From Lomentospora prolificans (Eukaryota > Ascomycota > Sordariomycetes > Microascales > Microascaceae): a stretch of DNA of 64,000 bases. The notes beneath the pieces were generated by a model, which saw only the letters and a list, made by a program, of their open reading frames with translations, made no database searches and was not told the origin of the DNA. The DNA lies in assembly GCA_029532625.1 (NCBI GenBank), contig JARFXM010000005.1, positions 1,302,001 through 1,366,000 of the forward strand, written 5' to 3'. Numbering within the stretch: position 1 is the stretch's first letter; every line of letters begins with the position of its first letter. Shown here one piece after another: positions 23,819 to 34,618 of this stretch. The position numbers and the translations under genes were made by a program.

Positions 23819-25194
23819 TCATTGGGTACGAACCCGGACCGTCGGTGACTTGATGCTCGGTGAGATCTCCACCCCGATATCTTAGTATGAGATCGAGAAT
23901 CGTCGGATTGAGCATGGGGGTCGCTGGGGGGAAGGGCAGTTCTTACCAGAGTTGATACGATCGACGGCATCTGACACCCCAGCATACGCATCATTTCGAA
24001 ATAGGCCTAGCCAGCCAATCTCGAAACTCGACCCTGGAGCGGATATACTGCTGATAACGTCCGAGGCCGAGAGTGAGTAATCGTCGTTATTCTCGGAGCT
24101 GCCACCAATTTGTACCTGACCATTGATCCCCACAGGTTTTCTGTTGGCCTTCTCAAGCGCAGCTGTCAAGTTCTCTTCCGAGCCACTGTTCCCGGATACA
24201 TCCTCGGGATCATCAGTGTCCTCTACTGTCCATGCAATTCTACCAGAACCAAAAGAATAACCTTGAAGCGACTTGGGAGGTGGCTCAATATCATCAGTCG
24301 GCTCAATATCACCAGTGCTACAGGAAGCGCCACTCTTGGATTTGCTTTGACCATAGACCATCCGACGGTCATGTAATGCTTGGAAGACATCGATGTGGAT
24401 AGCTGAAGGAATACTGGACTGCAAGGGTGACATCAAATTAGCCCTCCGAGTTGACAGGATTCCGTGTCAAGACTCCAGCAGAACAAGCAACATGGGGGCT
24501 ATGGGATGCTTACCCCCGGTGTCAATTTCCAGAACCAGTTGTATTTTTCAAGCCGCTTTTCTTTGGCAATACTAAACAATCCCATGGAAGGGGCATCGAT
24601 GTGCCCTTTGCCATCGGGAGACTCTGCATGCGATTTGGAGCCGTCGGGCTGCGCGCTGAAGACAGGGTGGTCCTTAGGAAGTTTCTCGTAGTATGCCATA
24701 GCATTACCAGCCAAGCTCGATGTCGCCTCTTTGAAGGTGTCGCTGAGCTCTTCCTTGCTGAAAAAGACCCAATCGTATGAGTATTCACCCCTGAAGGCAG
24801 CCTGAGCCTGGGTCATCGTTTCAACAGTGGCGTCCAGTTGGTCGTTTTGCACAACAAGTATCATGACAGGCCTGACAGAGTTTGGCGGGGTCGCTGGAGG
24901 GCTTGATAGCTGTACCTGGTTGGGAAGGTTCAAATCGAACTGCGTTTTAGAGATAACATCAGAGAAAAGCCGAATAGTGTTGATAGCCCAAAAGGCAATA
25001 GCGATCCTCAGAACATAGTAGACAACTTTTGGGAGATAATGGTCAATTATCTGGACAGCCCTGTCAACAGGACGTAGAAAGGGCTTGATGATCTGGATAG
25101 CCTTGTCAATAGGACGTAGACAATACTTAATGATCTGGATGGGCTTGTCAACAAGACGTAGACAGTATTTGAGGAATCGTTTAAGTGCCTCCAT
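23819..25194 (-). CDS. Divergent KRE2/MNT1-type (GT15) mannosyltransferase-like protein, probably inactive
   Basis: Related to the Golgi alpha-1,2-mannosyltransferases of family GT15. Model: exons 25194-24514, 24418-23947 and, less surely, 23880-23819, 404 residues. The layout is type II: a short N-terminus, a membrane anchor at about residues 57-77, then a lumenal domain. Family traces are RPVMILVVQ..., YDWVFFSKEELSDTFKEAT, YNWFWKLTPG (221-227) and SSFEIGW (358-363) followed by LFRNDAYAG. Key positions are altered: the usual W-R-x-E-P motif reads W-K-L-T-P, and FEIGD reads FEIGW. About 100 residues between them are low-complexity and acidic rather than the family's conserved sequence, and the C-terminal RWGDAPVHS block is absent from the model. 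A possible remnant (GGDLTEHQV) lies in another frame near 23860. Three 14-residue repeats precede the anchor. The upstream open frame continues to 25224 only through a non-ATG codon, so I start at 25194. Likely a decaying or neofunctionalised paralogue. Confidence 0.55.
25036..25161 (-). repeat. 3 x 42-base tandem repeat inside coding sequence
   Basis: Three adjoining 42-base units encode 14-residue repeats of the pattern LR-(L/P)-(V/I)-D-K-x-(I/V)-Q-I-I at residues 12-53 of the GT15-like protein. The units differ by a few substitutions and keep frame. They sit between the start codon and the membrane anchor. Confidence 0.85.
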
Positions 25195-26319
25195 TATGTG
25201 TTCTGTATTCTGTTGCTGGAACACTGTGGATTGTTAAGAAACCTTTGGAATGGTGAAGCGAGAGCAGAGTAGAGTGCTTAGTGTTGGGTGTGTCACTGCT
25301 CCTAGGAAGGTCAAAAGGGTGAGGGAAAGACTTAGTGCTGTAGCTTGAGAGAGAGATCCCTCACCTCGAGGGTCCTAGGGAGGCTTGAAAGGGAAAGAAA
25401 CCAAAGAGTACAAGATAAATTGACACCTAAGAACCAGTAATGAGTGAGTTGGGCCGATGGGCTGGGATGTCAAAGATTGCATCTAATGAATCCAGCTGGA
25501 CTCGTCTTGAAGGTAGCACGAAGTGCCCGTCGATCGAGGCTGTAGTCGAGTCGCGTCGAGTTCGTAATGAAAGTCAGCCCAGATGATCAAAGGTCGATAG
25601 GAATCGAGAAGTTGTGATGAATAGCTCCAGGGCTAGATGAGTTGCAGCGTCTACGAGGGGTGGGTGATTGGTTTGTGTGTGTTCGAGTGAGTATCTGATT
25701 TTAGAGGGCAGGGAATGCACAACTAGGCAATCGGAAGGTAAACAAGCGCGGTAAGAAGAATAGTGTAGAAGAGGGTTAGAGGAATAGAATTGTAAAATGG
25801 CGAAAGAGGCTGCCATGTTTTCCTGACGAGAGGAAAGCCGTGATCTTCTTCATTCGCTCTTTCCTCCCATAACTGTTGAAGCTCACGTGTAGCAAGACAA
25901 AGGCGCTTAGTTGAAGGCGCGAAGGGATCACTTCAGACTGGAAAGTTCCTTCCAGTCGCTCTAGTCAGCCTCACTCTTGACTTTGGCATGCCAGTGGACC
26001 ATTCATGGCTACATCCCCGCTCAGTTTAAAGAACATGTATGTTTGAAGCTGATTCCATACTGCCCTGCCTAGACTCCATCTATTAGAGACCGTGGTGCAT
26101 CAGAACTGCCACAGGCTAGATAGAATTTGATGGGGTGCTTCCACCTCAGATTATCGTACACTGAATCTTGAGGTTGCGTCTGACATTGCCTCTTGCTACC
26201 AATCAAGTGGATAAAACAAACCGCCGCCATAAACACTCCAGAGAATGCTAGTCTTACAAGGTATATAAAGATACACGACTCAAGTCAACTTCATCCTCCT
26301 CTTCTCCCGCCGTCATCTC
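25195..26319. other. Intergenic region, GT15-like gene 5' side / hir1 3' side
   Basis: Contains the presumed promoter of the minus-strand GT15-like gene. An 80-codon minus-strand frame at 25574-25816 has no recognisable features. No other structure was seen. Confidence 0.5.
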
Positions 26320-29300
26320 TCAAGATCTACTATCGACAGACATGTCATCGTCTCCTTCTTCCTGAACGGTGATATCGAGGGCTCGAGCATACTGGACCGT
26401 AAGCCTTTGGAGCTCTCGGAATTTGCCTGGGGATGGGTATATTAGTAACGTGGAACACGCCGCTGTGAGTGAAGAAGCGAGAAGAAATATAGAAACATAC
26501 CCAGGATCATGACGACTCCCTTGAGGAGCTCCTTACGGTCCCAGCCACAGATATCTCCCTCGGCACTGAACCAACCTTTACCGTCCGATTTTTGGCCATT
26601 TCGTGGGATCTTGTCCCGGAGCACTCCGCCGAGGAGAGAGTTGAGAAGCTCCTCTACCTTTTCCCTTGACCCCTCGGCGCCTAATCTCTTGGCATACATG
26701 AACAGGTAAAGGCGGAACTCGTCCTGTGCACCAAGCTGCAAAGCTCCGGCGATGCGGTTTTCCAGATGGGCGATGCTCACACTGGACTCAAATCCTTCGA
26801 AACCGTCCTTCGCAAGTACCATCTTAATGATGCGTTGTAGGTTGTAGGCGCGGCCACGAAGTAGGAATTCGTTGGTCGTATGTCGCTCGAGGAAGGGCAG
26901 GATTCCAGCTGAAACGTTTGCCGTGCTGCCATCCTTGGGTTTCGGCGTAACTGGCCCGACGGCGGTGGATTGTAGAGCGCTGATGGATGAGTCGGTGCTG
27001 TTCCAGTACTGAGAACCTACAGCCCACCAGGCCTCGCTGAGGCGTTGCCAGACATACATGTCTCTTGCGTAGAAGTAACCGTCGCCATTGGTTAGTGTTA
27101 CAACGATGTGGCCAGTAGAGTTCAACGTGGCCGCGGTAACGCCAGGCCCAGGAGAAGGTGAGTGCACGTTTAAGGACGTGCATGCAAGCTCTAAAACTGG
27201 CCCGAGGGACGCTGGGGGATGCGGCGAAGATTGGCTGCGAATATCCCAAACATGACAGAGACCGATTGCAGTGACACACAGGAGCCAGTGGTCTCGGCAC
27301 TCCAGAATGACCGGTTGTGACTCCAGAATGATGGCGCCAAATAATCTTCTTCCCGCGGGTGTCCAAACGTATAGGCTGCCATCCTCACACGCTACGGCCC
27401 AGAAATTTCGGTTTCCAGTGACGAGAAGGACTGCGCGTGGAAGGAAATCCTGCCAGATAAGAGCGCCTCGTTTCGAGGCCGATATTCTTGCCGGGTCCTT
27501 GGCTAGCGTAGGATTGCGTGCCTCAAAGATGATGTTCTCGGGAATCCTTGACGCCTCCTCGAGGGTGCTTTCGGAGAGGAGAACACCCTTTTCCAGCGGT
27601 CGAAGAATATGTGTCCGGACACTAGGAACGCCTAATCTGAGTTTTGAGAAGGCAATTGACGGGTTGAGAACCGCCGGCCTGAGATATTCTGGTGTGGGTA
27701 TAAGACCTGATGTGGCTGCTGTTAGGGCCGCAGGCTCAACACCATCGCCCGTATCTGTAAGAACTGGCGTTGGCCCCGTAGCAGGCTTCTTTACGACCTG
27801 CTCATCATCCTCGTCCCCTTCGGCCGATGGAGCTTTCCGTTTATTGCCCAGTAACAGGGTTGCAATTCCACCCTTCGGTAGGCCTTCAAATGGTTTCGCG
27901 ACATCTATTATAGCTTGAGGTGCGTCATTTTGAGCCGCTTTCTTGGCGGTCGAACCGACAAGCTGGGTTTGAGGCAGCGAGGAATGGCCTGTACCTGAAG
28001 AGGATACTAGCAATGGCGCAACCCTCTTTTTGCCATCTTTACCGACGGTGACCCTAGACTTGAGCTCCTTGACCCTCTCGGCAGTCTTTTCCGCAGCGTC
28101 CTCGGCGGGCTTGTCTTTCTCCTTGTCCTTCTCTTTTTCCTTTTCCGTCTCCTTGTCTGCTTCTACCTGGCCGTTCGTGGTTGAGACATTCTTGCTAGAA
28201 GTGGATTTCGTTCCATTTGTTTTGGATGACTGATCAGGGGCAGCCGGCTGAAGATCGCCCATTAGAGCGCCCATTCGTGACTCTGCAGCGCGAGACTCGC
28301 CAGCCTTGCTGTGTCCCTCTAGATTCAAGCCGTCTACGTCTTCTGCAATACCCATCCCCTTTCGGGAGCCACCGTACTTCTGTAGGGCCTTGTCGTTCTC
28401 TTCTACCGTTGCTGGCCAGCCGAGTTCCCCAAGCGCGAACTTGGCAGCGATAATGCTGCCATCGAGACTCACGGCAAAAATTGTTTGGCCGTCCGGAGCC
28501 CAGGCCAGGTCAGCTACTGATTTGGCCGTTAGGTCCTGGAAAATTACTACCGGTCGGGATGTGTTGGTGTTCCAAATACACAGCGTCTTATCCTGACCAG
28601 CCGACGCAATCACAGTCACAAGCGCCCCCGCCTGTCCGTTCGACTCTGCCGGGTTCTGTGTATAAAACAGACGTGGTGAGAAGAGACAAACTTCGGTCGG
28701 CGCCTCATGCCCAATCAAGTTGATCTCGCTGTCCCATCTCGCGCGTTCGATAATGGCAACTGAGCTCACCGGGCCATTCACAGCGTTCGAGGCGGCAACA
28801 TGGTTGCCATCGGGGGACCACGAGCAACGTCGGAAATATGTTGTCAAAGGAGAGCTCTTGAATGGGGCATTTATGGTAGTCTCGAGTACAAAATTGTTCA
28901 CCATGTCATGCTGCGTCGCGTTGGGAGCAGGAGGCGTGAATCGAAAGATTTTGAGGGATCGATCATCACTCGTCGTCGCGAAGTACTTGTTCGCCGGATC
29001 GAAAGTGATACCTTTGACGTGGCTCTGGTGCGAAAGGATGGTCTTGAGCTTCTCAAAGGTATGGCCAGACCAGACAACAATTTTCGAGTCCAAACCGACT
29101 GATACTAAGATCGAGGAGTCGTAAGACCATGCGAGATCTTGCACGTCGTTTTCGTGCCCGATAAGACGCTTGTGGGTCTTCCAATTTTCGACGGGAGGCG
29201 GTTCGTTAGACCCTAGAGAAACAGCTTGTTAAGGAGATGGACCAAGACAAGCGAACAGTAGGCATTGCATGTGGTAAGAGCATACCAAAAGTTGTTGTTG

Positions 29301-29737
29301 GGGGTCCTTTGTCCAGGTAGTAGACGCATATTATCTTGTCATCAGCACCAGAGGCCAAATACCGACCATTTGGCGAGAATCTGACAGAGTGAATTGTGCC
29401 CAAGTGATGGCTCATATGGCAGAGCTGTCGCGGCTTCTGGTAACTCGGGTCGCTCGCATTGTAGATGGCCTCTGTTGACCAGATCCGTACATGGCCGTCA
29501 CCACCGGCGGTCGCCAATCTCTTGCCATCGGGAGAGACATGGCAGCTGTATACTTCGAAATCTTTTTGTTCGCCTATTGAATGGAGAAAAGACAGTTAGG
29601 GCCTTACAAGGTCGGTATTCTACTAGCAGGCGCCGCGACGACGCAGTCGAGGTATCCCAGCTCTGCGGTGGAAAGAATAGCTAAGTGACTTGGAACTTAC
29701 CACTATGGCTCAGCCAGGATGGCTTTATGATACGCAT
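26320..29737 (-). CDS. hir1: Hir1/HIRA-type histone chaperone
   Basis: Subunit of the HIR complex, which deposits H3-H4 independently of replication with Asf1 and represses histone genes in the nucleus. Four exons, 29737-29701, 29573-29286, 29212-26501 and 26426-26320, give 1047 residues, normal for filamentous fungi. The N-terminus MRIIKPSWLSH then GEQKDFEVYSCHVSPDG is diagnostic for the family. WD40 repeats fill the first 380 or so residues (GGDGHVRIWS, SGADDKIICVY, GLDSKIVVWS, AGQDKTLCIWN). A charged linker with KEKEKDKEKDK leads into VGKDGKKRVAPLLVS at about residues 496-511, which corresponds to the B-domain that binds Asf1. The C-terminal half holds the Hira domain (second beta-propeller), with ICGWDRKELLKGVVMILGK near the end. 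The last intron (74 bases) must be removed to reach the conserved FRELQRLTVQYARAL tail. Divergent from mak5, with about 590 bases between starts. Confidence 0.95.
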
Positions 29738-30324
29738 ATTGGGGCTATAGCATGGGCTTGAGGTTAACGATGGGGGAACCAAATGTGTGTGCGCGTTGGC
29801 GGTGATCTGGTGGGTGTTGGAAGTTTCGCCGCGTTCAGGTCGCGAAATTGCAATTGCGACGCATAACCCTCTAACAGGTTCCTACTCTAGGTTGGAATGA
29901 GTGTGTGGAATGTGTATGACCGCCGGAAGCGCGACGTCTTGTAGTGTACATGAACGTTGTCCAATGTGTACTTGTCAGCAGCTGATGTCAGATGCAACCT
30001 CATGATCGAGATATGGGGCATGGAAGAAAGTGTCAATGTTGAATACGTCTGTGCCCTCCACAATATGATAGACGAGCATTTTTGAGTTACCATGTTCACC
30101 AAGATGTCTGAGAGTAAGCACGTCTGCCGAAAATAGTCGACTAACTACTGAGTAGTTCAGTACATACGAAGTTGTATTTCCGAAGATTCAAGCTGAAGAC
30201 TCGAAAATTCCATGCCCCAGTGCTCTGACTGTTTAGCTTAGTCATCCACCCGGATCGGCGTTTTCGAGGCCGACCAAATCCAAATTTTCTGGATTTTTTT
30301 GAAAGAGCTACCCTGGCGGGGCAA
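29738..30324. promoter_or_regulatory. Divergent promoter region between hir1 and mak5
   Basis: 587 bases separate the start codons of two divergently read housekeeping genes, so both promoters must lie here. A 71-codon minus-strand frame at 29887-30102 has no family resemblance. No specific binding site could be assigned. Confidence 0.5.
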
Positions 30325-32624
30325 ATGTTTCCCAATTCACATATGAAACCGCCTTTCCCAACAATGGAGCCGAGTTTCAAAAAGAGAAAGCTTCAAGGAG
30401 GGCAGAGCGATAAGAAGAGGCCTGGTAAGCGCCCGAAAACGGGTGGTAGGCCCGCGAAGAAGGCACGGCCTACAGCTCCGAAAGCTGGTTTCCGCAAGCT
30501 TGATGCGGCCGCCTTACCTTGGCAGCAGGATATCGATGGGGTCTTAGGGCTGCAGGCGATCGAAGGGGTTGATATTATCAAGGATGGCGACAAAGTCCAA
30601 TTCTTCGTTCCGGAATCCGGATCTGCGCCCCCACCAGAGGAGACGGACAAAGAGGAATTCGAAGGCTTTGATGATTTACCTCCCGTTGAAGACGAGTTAG
30701 CTGTGGCCGAGCAGACCGAAGACCCCAAATCGAAGGGACTGGAGGCGAAAAACAATAAGAAGAAGGAGAAGGTTACGGCGAAGAAGGCTGCGCCCTCAGA
30801 GGACGACACCGCGATTGAGACCTCCAACCCGATACCCGAAACGGATGTCTCCGCGTGGGCAGCATTAAACTTATCTCCGACTCTTCTCACCGCTATTGCA
30901 CATCTAAAATTCTCCAACCCCACGGCCATACAGGCCCAGGCTATCCCAGAAATCCTCGAAGGTCACGATGTAATCGGTAAAGCCTCAACCGGTTCCGGCA
31001 AGACGTTGGCTTTCACCATTCCAATCGTTGAGAAGTGGCTAGAGGCCGAGACAAATGGAAAAGAGACAGAGGCAGCTGAAGATGAAGAAGATGACGGAGT
31101 CAAGGTCCCTCTTGCCCTAGTGCTTTCACCTACTCGCGAGCTTGCTCATCAGCTCGTCGTCCATATCAAGGCTCTCTGCGAAGGTCTACCTAGGTCTCCC
31201 TATGTATGCTCGGTTACAGGCGGTCTTTCAGTACTGAAGCAACAACGACAACTTTCCAAAGCAGATATTGTTGTTGCCACTCCTGGACGCCTCTGGGAAG
31301 TAATCAGCACGGACATCCCGCTTCTCCAGGCCTTCAAGCAGATTAAGTTCCTCGTCGTTGACGAGGCGGACCGGCTTTTGTCGGAAGGGCATTTCAAGGA
31401 AGCTGAAGAGATCATTGGGGCCCTCGACCGTGAAGAACTGGGCTTTGACGAGGACGAGCATAGCGAAGAGGATGAACTTAGCGCTCGACAAACGCTGGTT
31501 TTTTCGGCCACGTTCAATAAAGCACTACAACAGAAGCTTGCGGGCAAAGCAAAATACAACCTATTGGATCAGGAACAATCGATGGAATATCTTCTGAAGA
31601 AACTAAATTTTCGTGAAGAGAAGCCGAAGTTCATCGATGTGAATCCAGTATCTCAAATGGCGGAGAAATTAAAGGAAGGACTCGTTGAATGTGGACCCCT
31701 TGAGAAGGTGAGGGCCGCCATACTACTCTTAATATGTGCTATTCTAACCAACTCCAATTCTAGGATTTGTTTCTCTATGCGGTATTGATGCTTAACCCAT
31801 GCCGACGGACGCTGGTATTCACCAACTCCATTGCCGCCGTTCGCCGGTTATCGCCTATGCTTCAGAATTTGAACCTAAAAGTCCACCCGCTTCATTCTCA
31901 AATGATCCAAAAGGCCCGTCTACGCTCTATCGAGCGCTTCGCTAGCTCTAATCCTAGAGACTCAACCATTCTCGTGTCGACCGACGTAGCAGCCCGTGGC
32001 CTTGACATACCCAACGTTGACCAAGTCATTCACTATCATGTACCTCGTGCGGCGGATGCATACGTGCATCGATCTGGCCGTACGGCTCGTGGTGAGAACT
32101 CGGGTGTCAGTATACTTTTATGCTCCCCTGACGAAGTCATACCAACGAGGCGACTGGTCGCCAAGGTCCATCAGGAGAAAGCGGCGAATCTAAAACATCT
32201 CGTTCGGACCATTGACATAGATCGGCGCGTGGTTTCTAAGCTAAAGCCGCGTCTTACACTTGCGAAAAAGATAGCCGATGCTACTATTGCTAAGGACAAG
32301 GACAAGAAGGAGGACAACTGGGTGAAGGCGGCGGCGGAGGAGTTGGGGGTCGAATATGATAGCGAAGAGCTGGAGCAGGTGAAGAGCTGGGCTGGAAGGG
32401 GAAGCGGGAAGAAACAAAAGGAAAGAGAAGCAGCGCAGTTATCCAAGGCAGAATTGGGAGCGTTGAGGGCCCAACTGAGGGAGTTATTGGAGAGGAAGGT
32501 AAATACTGGTGTCAGCGAGCGATACATCACTGGCGGCCGCGTTGATATCGAGGCATTATTGAAAGCCGATGGAAAGGGTGACTTTTTAGGACAGGCTGGT
32601 GGCTTGTTGTTCGATGATGACTAG
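30325..32624 (+). CDS. mak5: ATP-dependent RNA helicase Mak5 (DDX24 family)
   Basis: Nucleolar DEAD-box helicase of 60S ribosomal subunit assembly. Exons 30325-31707 and 31764-32624, joined over a 56-base GT..AG intron, give 747 residues. A Lys/Arg-rich N-terminus with nucleolar-type basic clusters is followed by FRKLDAAALPW, a Mak5 hallmark. Helicase motifs in order: Q motif (FSNPTAIQAQAIP, about 196-208), motif I ASTGSGKT (220-227), Ia PTRELAHQ (269-276), Ib TPGR, II VDEAD (345-349), III SAT (394-396), then in exon 2 IV LVFTNS, V TDVAARGLDIPN and VI YVHRSGRTAR. The C-terminus has the family's lysine-rich extension and ends LGQAGGLLFDDD. A second in-frame ATG at 30364 (MEPSFKKRKL) would also give a normal N-terminus and may be the true start. 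Divergent from hir1. Confidence 0.95.
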
Positions 32625-34618
32625 GACTATTGTACTTGAAGAAAGGCGCTTCACATTCCGAATTCAATTCTCTGTACACCATCGATATTGTTGTAGCTCT
32701 CGCGTGAGGCGGTCGAGGCATTCACGCAAGGTTATAACTTTTTTCCGTTACAATCCTATTCATTCGGGGGGTTCGGCGCAGCTTTCCTCGTCAGCACCCC
32801 CGATATCTGGACTGAGCGCTCCTTGAATTTTGAGACTAATGAGAGGGCTGCGATTTCGAATCAGGTGCAGGTTGAATTTGTCGTGACCGTGCTGGCTGTA
32901 CTTTACCAGCCTGGCAGTCCTGCAGTGGGGGAATTGAATCCTTCGGGGTTCTAGCGTGACGCCAGCTGGCCAGCTGGCTGGCTAGGGCAGGGAAGAAGCT
33001 CACAGTGCGCTAGTATAGTGGGCAGGGACTGCAGAGAAGCCACCTAACATTAACATTGGATCTAGCCGGATTCGGCCCCACTCAATATGATCATTGAAGA
33101 GACCCTTCATCATCAATATATTCACACCTCGAATGCCAGCGATAGAAGTCAAAGTGCCTTTTCCCCTACTACGCTTTAATTGGTGTACGCAGGGCCAGGG
33201 CATCTGGCGCTTTAAAAAGCTCGTTTGAACCTTCTCGCCAGGCGGTCATCGTGGGGAGCTTTCTACTATGTGGATTGGGTTAGAGTTGAGGATTGGAAGC
33301 GCAACTGGGTGAGTTACGATATAATCAGTAAGCAGTCCTGGAGGACCTTTTGACACCTAGAGGCAGTGGAACCTGCGGGAAAATGGAGATAATGAATGGT
33401 TCATGGATCAAATGGTGATGCATCAGGGGAACCGAATGGCTGCGGTCAGTGCCACCGGCACCGAACAAAGAGGTGGGCGAAACGCTCGAACTGGAGCAGC
33501 GCTGACGGCTCCTGTGGCCAGCGGAATCCTTGAGATATCACGGGGAAACAACGGGGGTTTGTTGTCTACTCCTGCAGAACAAGCCTCGAATCAACCGCGA
33601 TGGCACTTCTGTCCCTTCTCCCGGCATTGCAAGACGCACCCCACGGTTCAGGAACGTATTAATCCGGTCATCATTTCCCACCTGTGGGACGAGGCTAATG
33701 GAAAACGCTGCAGCCACGTGTAGCATGGCGCGCGCTACACTCCTCTGCCCAGGTTTGCCGGAGAATCCGGAACCGTTTGACCAAGACTTTCAGGGCGGCC
33801 TGTGGCCGGGTCATCTCGCTTGGCTTCCGGAGCAGCCAGTTGCGAGTCACAGCGCCGTCTCCTCGACGTTACGTTCCCCCAAGAGGCCTGAAATTCCCCA
33901 CAAATGCTACTCTGATTCCCAGAACACCTTCGGGACAAGGCCCGAAAAGTCTCGTTTTAGCTGTTCAAGGGACACCCATTTAGGTAAGGATGATCGACCT
34001 ACCCTAGATTAATCCCGATCTGAGCAAATTTGCTTCTCGCATAGAATATGAGACAACCCCGGGATTTTGGTTTGACGCCAATTTACTTCCCATAATGCCG
34101 AGTCCTTTGGCGTTTCTTTTCTGCGGGACCTATATTGAGAGTCCGTCGAGCCTCACATCTCTGGATCGCCAACACCTCGGGTGACGAGCTGCAGTGTCCC
34201 TTGCACTCCACAGAGCCCCTACAATCAGACCCGAAGAATCATATCTTAATGTGGTCTCGTTGGAAAAATTTCAGTTAAATAGATGTGTCCCACCTGGAGG
34301 TTTCCATTACTGACCCTGCCAATCTTCCTAGGATGTTGATCCCGCTTGCTAATGTAACCCTGGTTTAATTCCACTCCAACGCTAGAATATGGACTTTTCT
34401 ATTTCCTCCTACCAGAAGCATTGTGATTATCCCCATGACAGGGCGCCTTGATGGGGGTATTATTTTGACGTCACCTTGTATCCTCCATGGATGGGGGGGA
34501 AAGTCTCCCTCCGAGCCGTTCCTTTATATCAAAGAAGCCGCCGCCTTCGCATGTTCTTTCACTCAGCATGTCAGCCCTCGCGTAGCTTTGTAAGTCGCTA
34601 GCAACTCGTGCAGAAGCC
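32625..34618. other. Intergenic region before cellobiose dehydrogenase
   Basis: No convincing gene. Frames at 33403-33723 and 33530-34012 resemble nothing I know. A cluster of GCTGG/CCAGC words lies at about 32961-32985. The part nearest 34618 is the likely promoter of the dehydrogenase; no defined site was identified. Confidence 0.5.
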
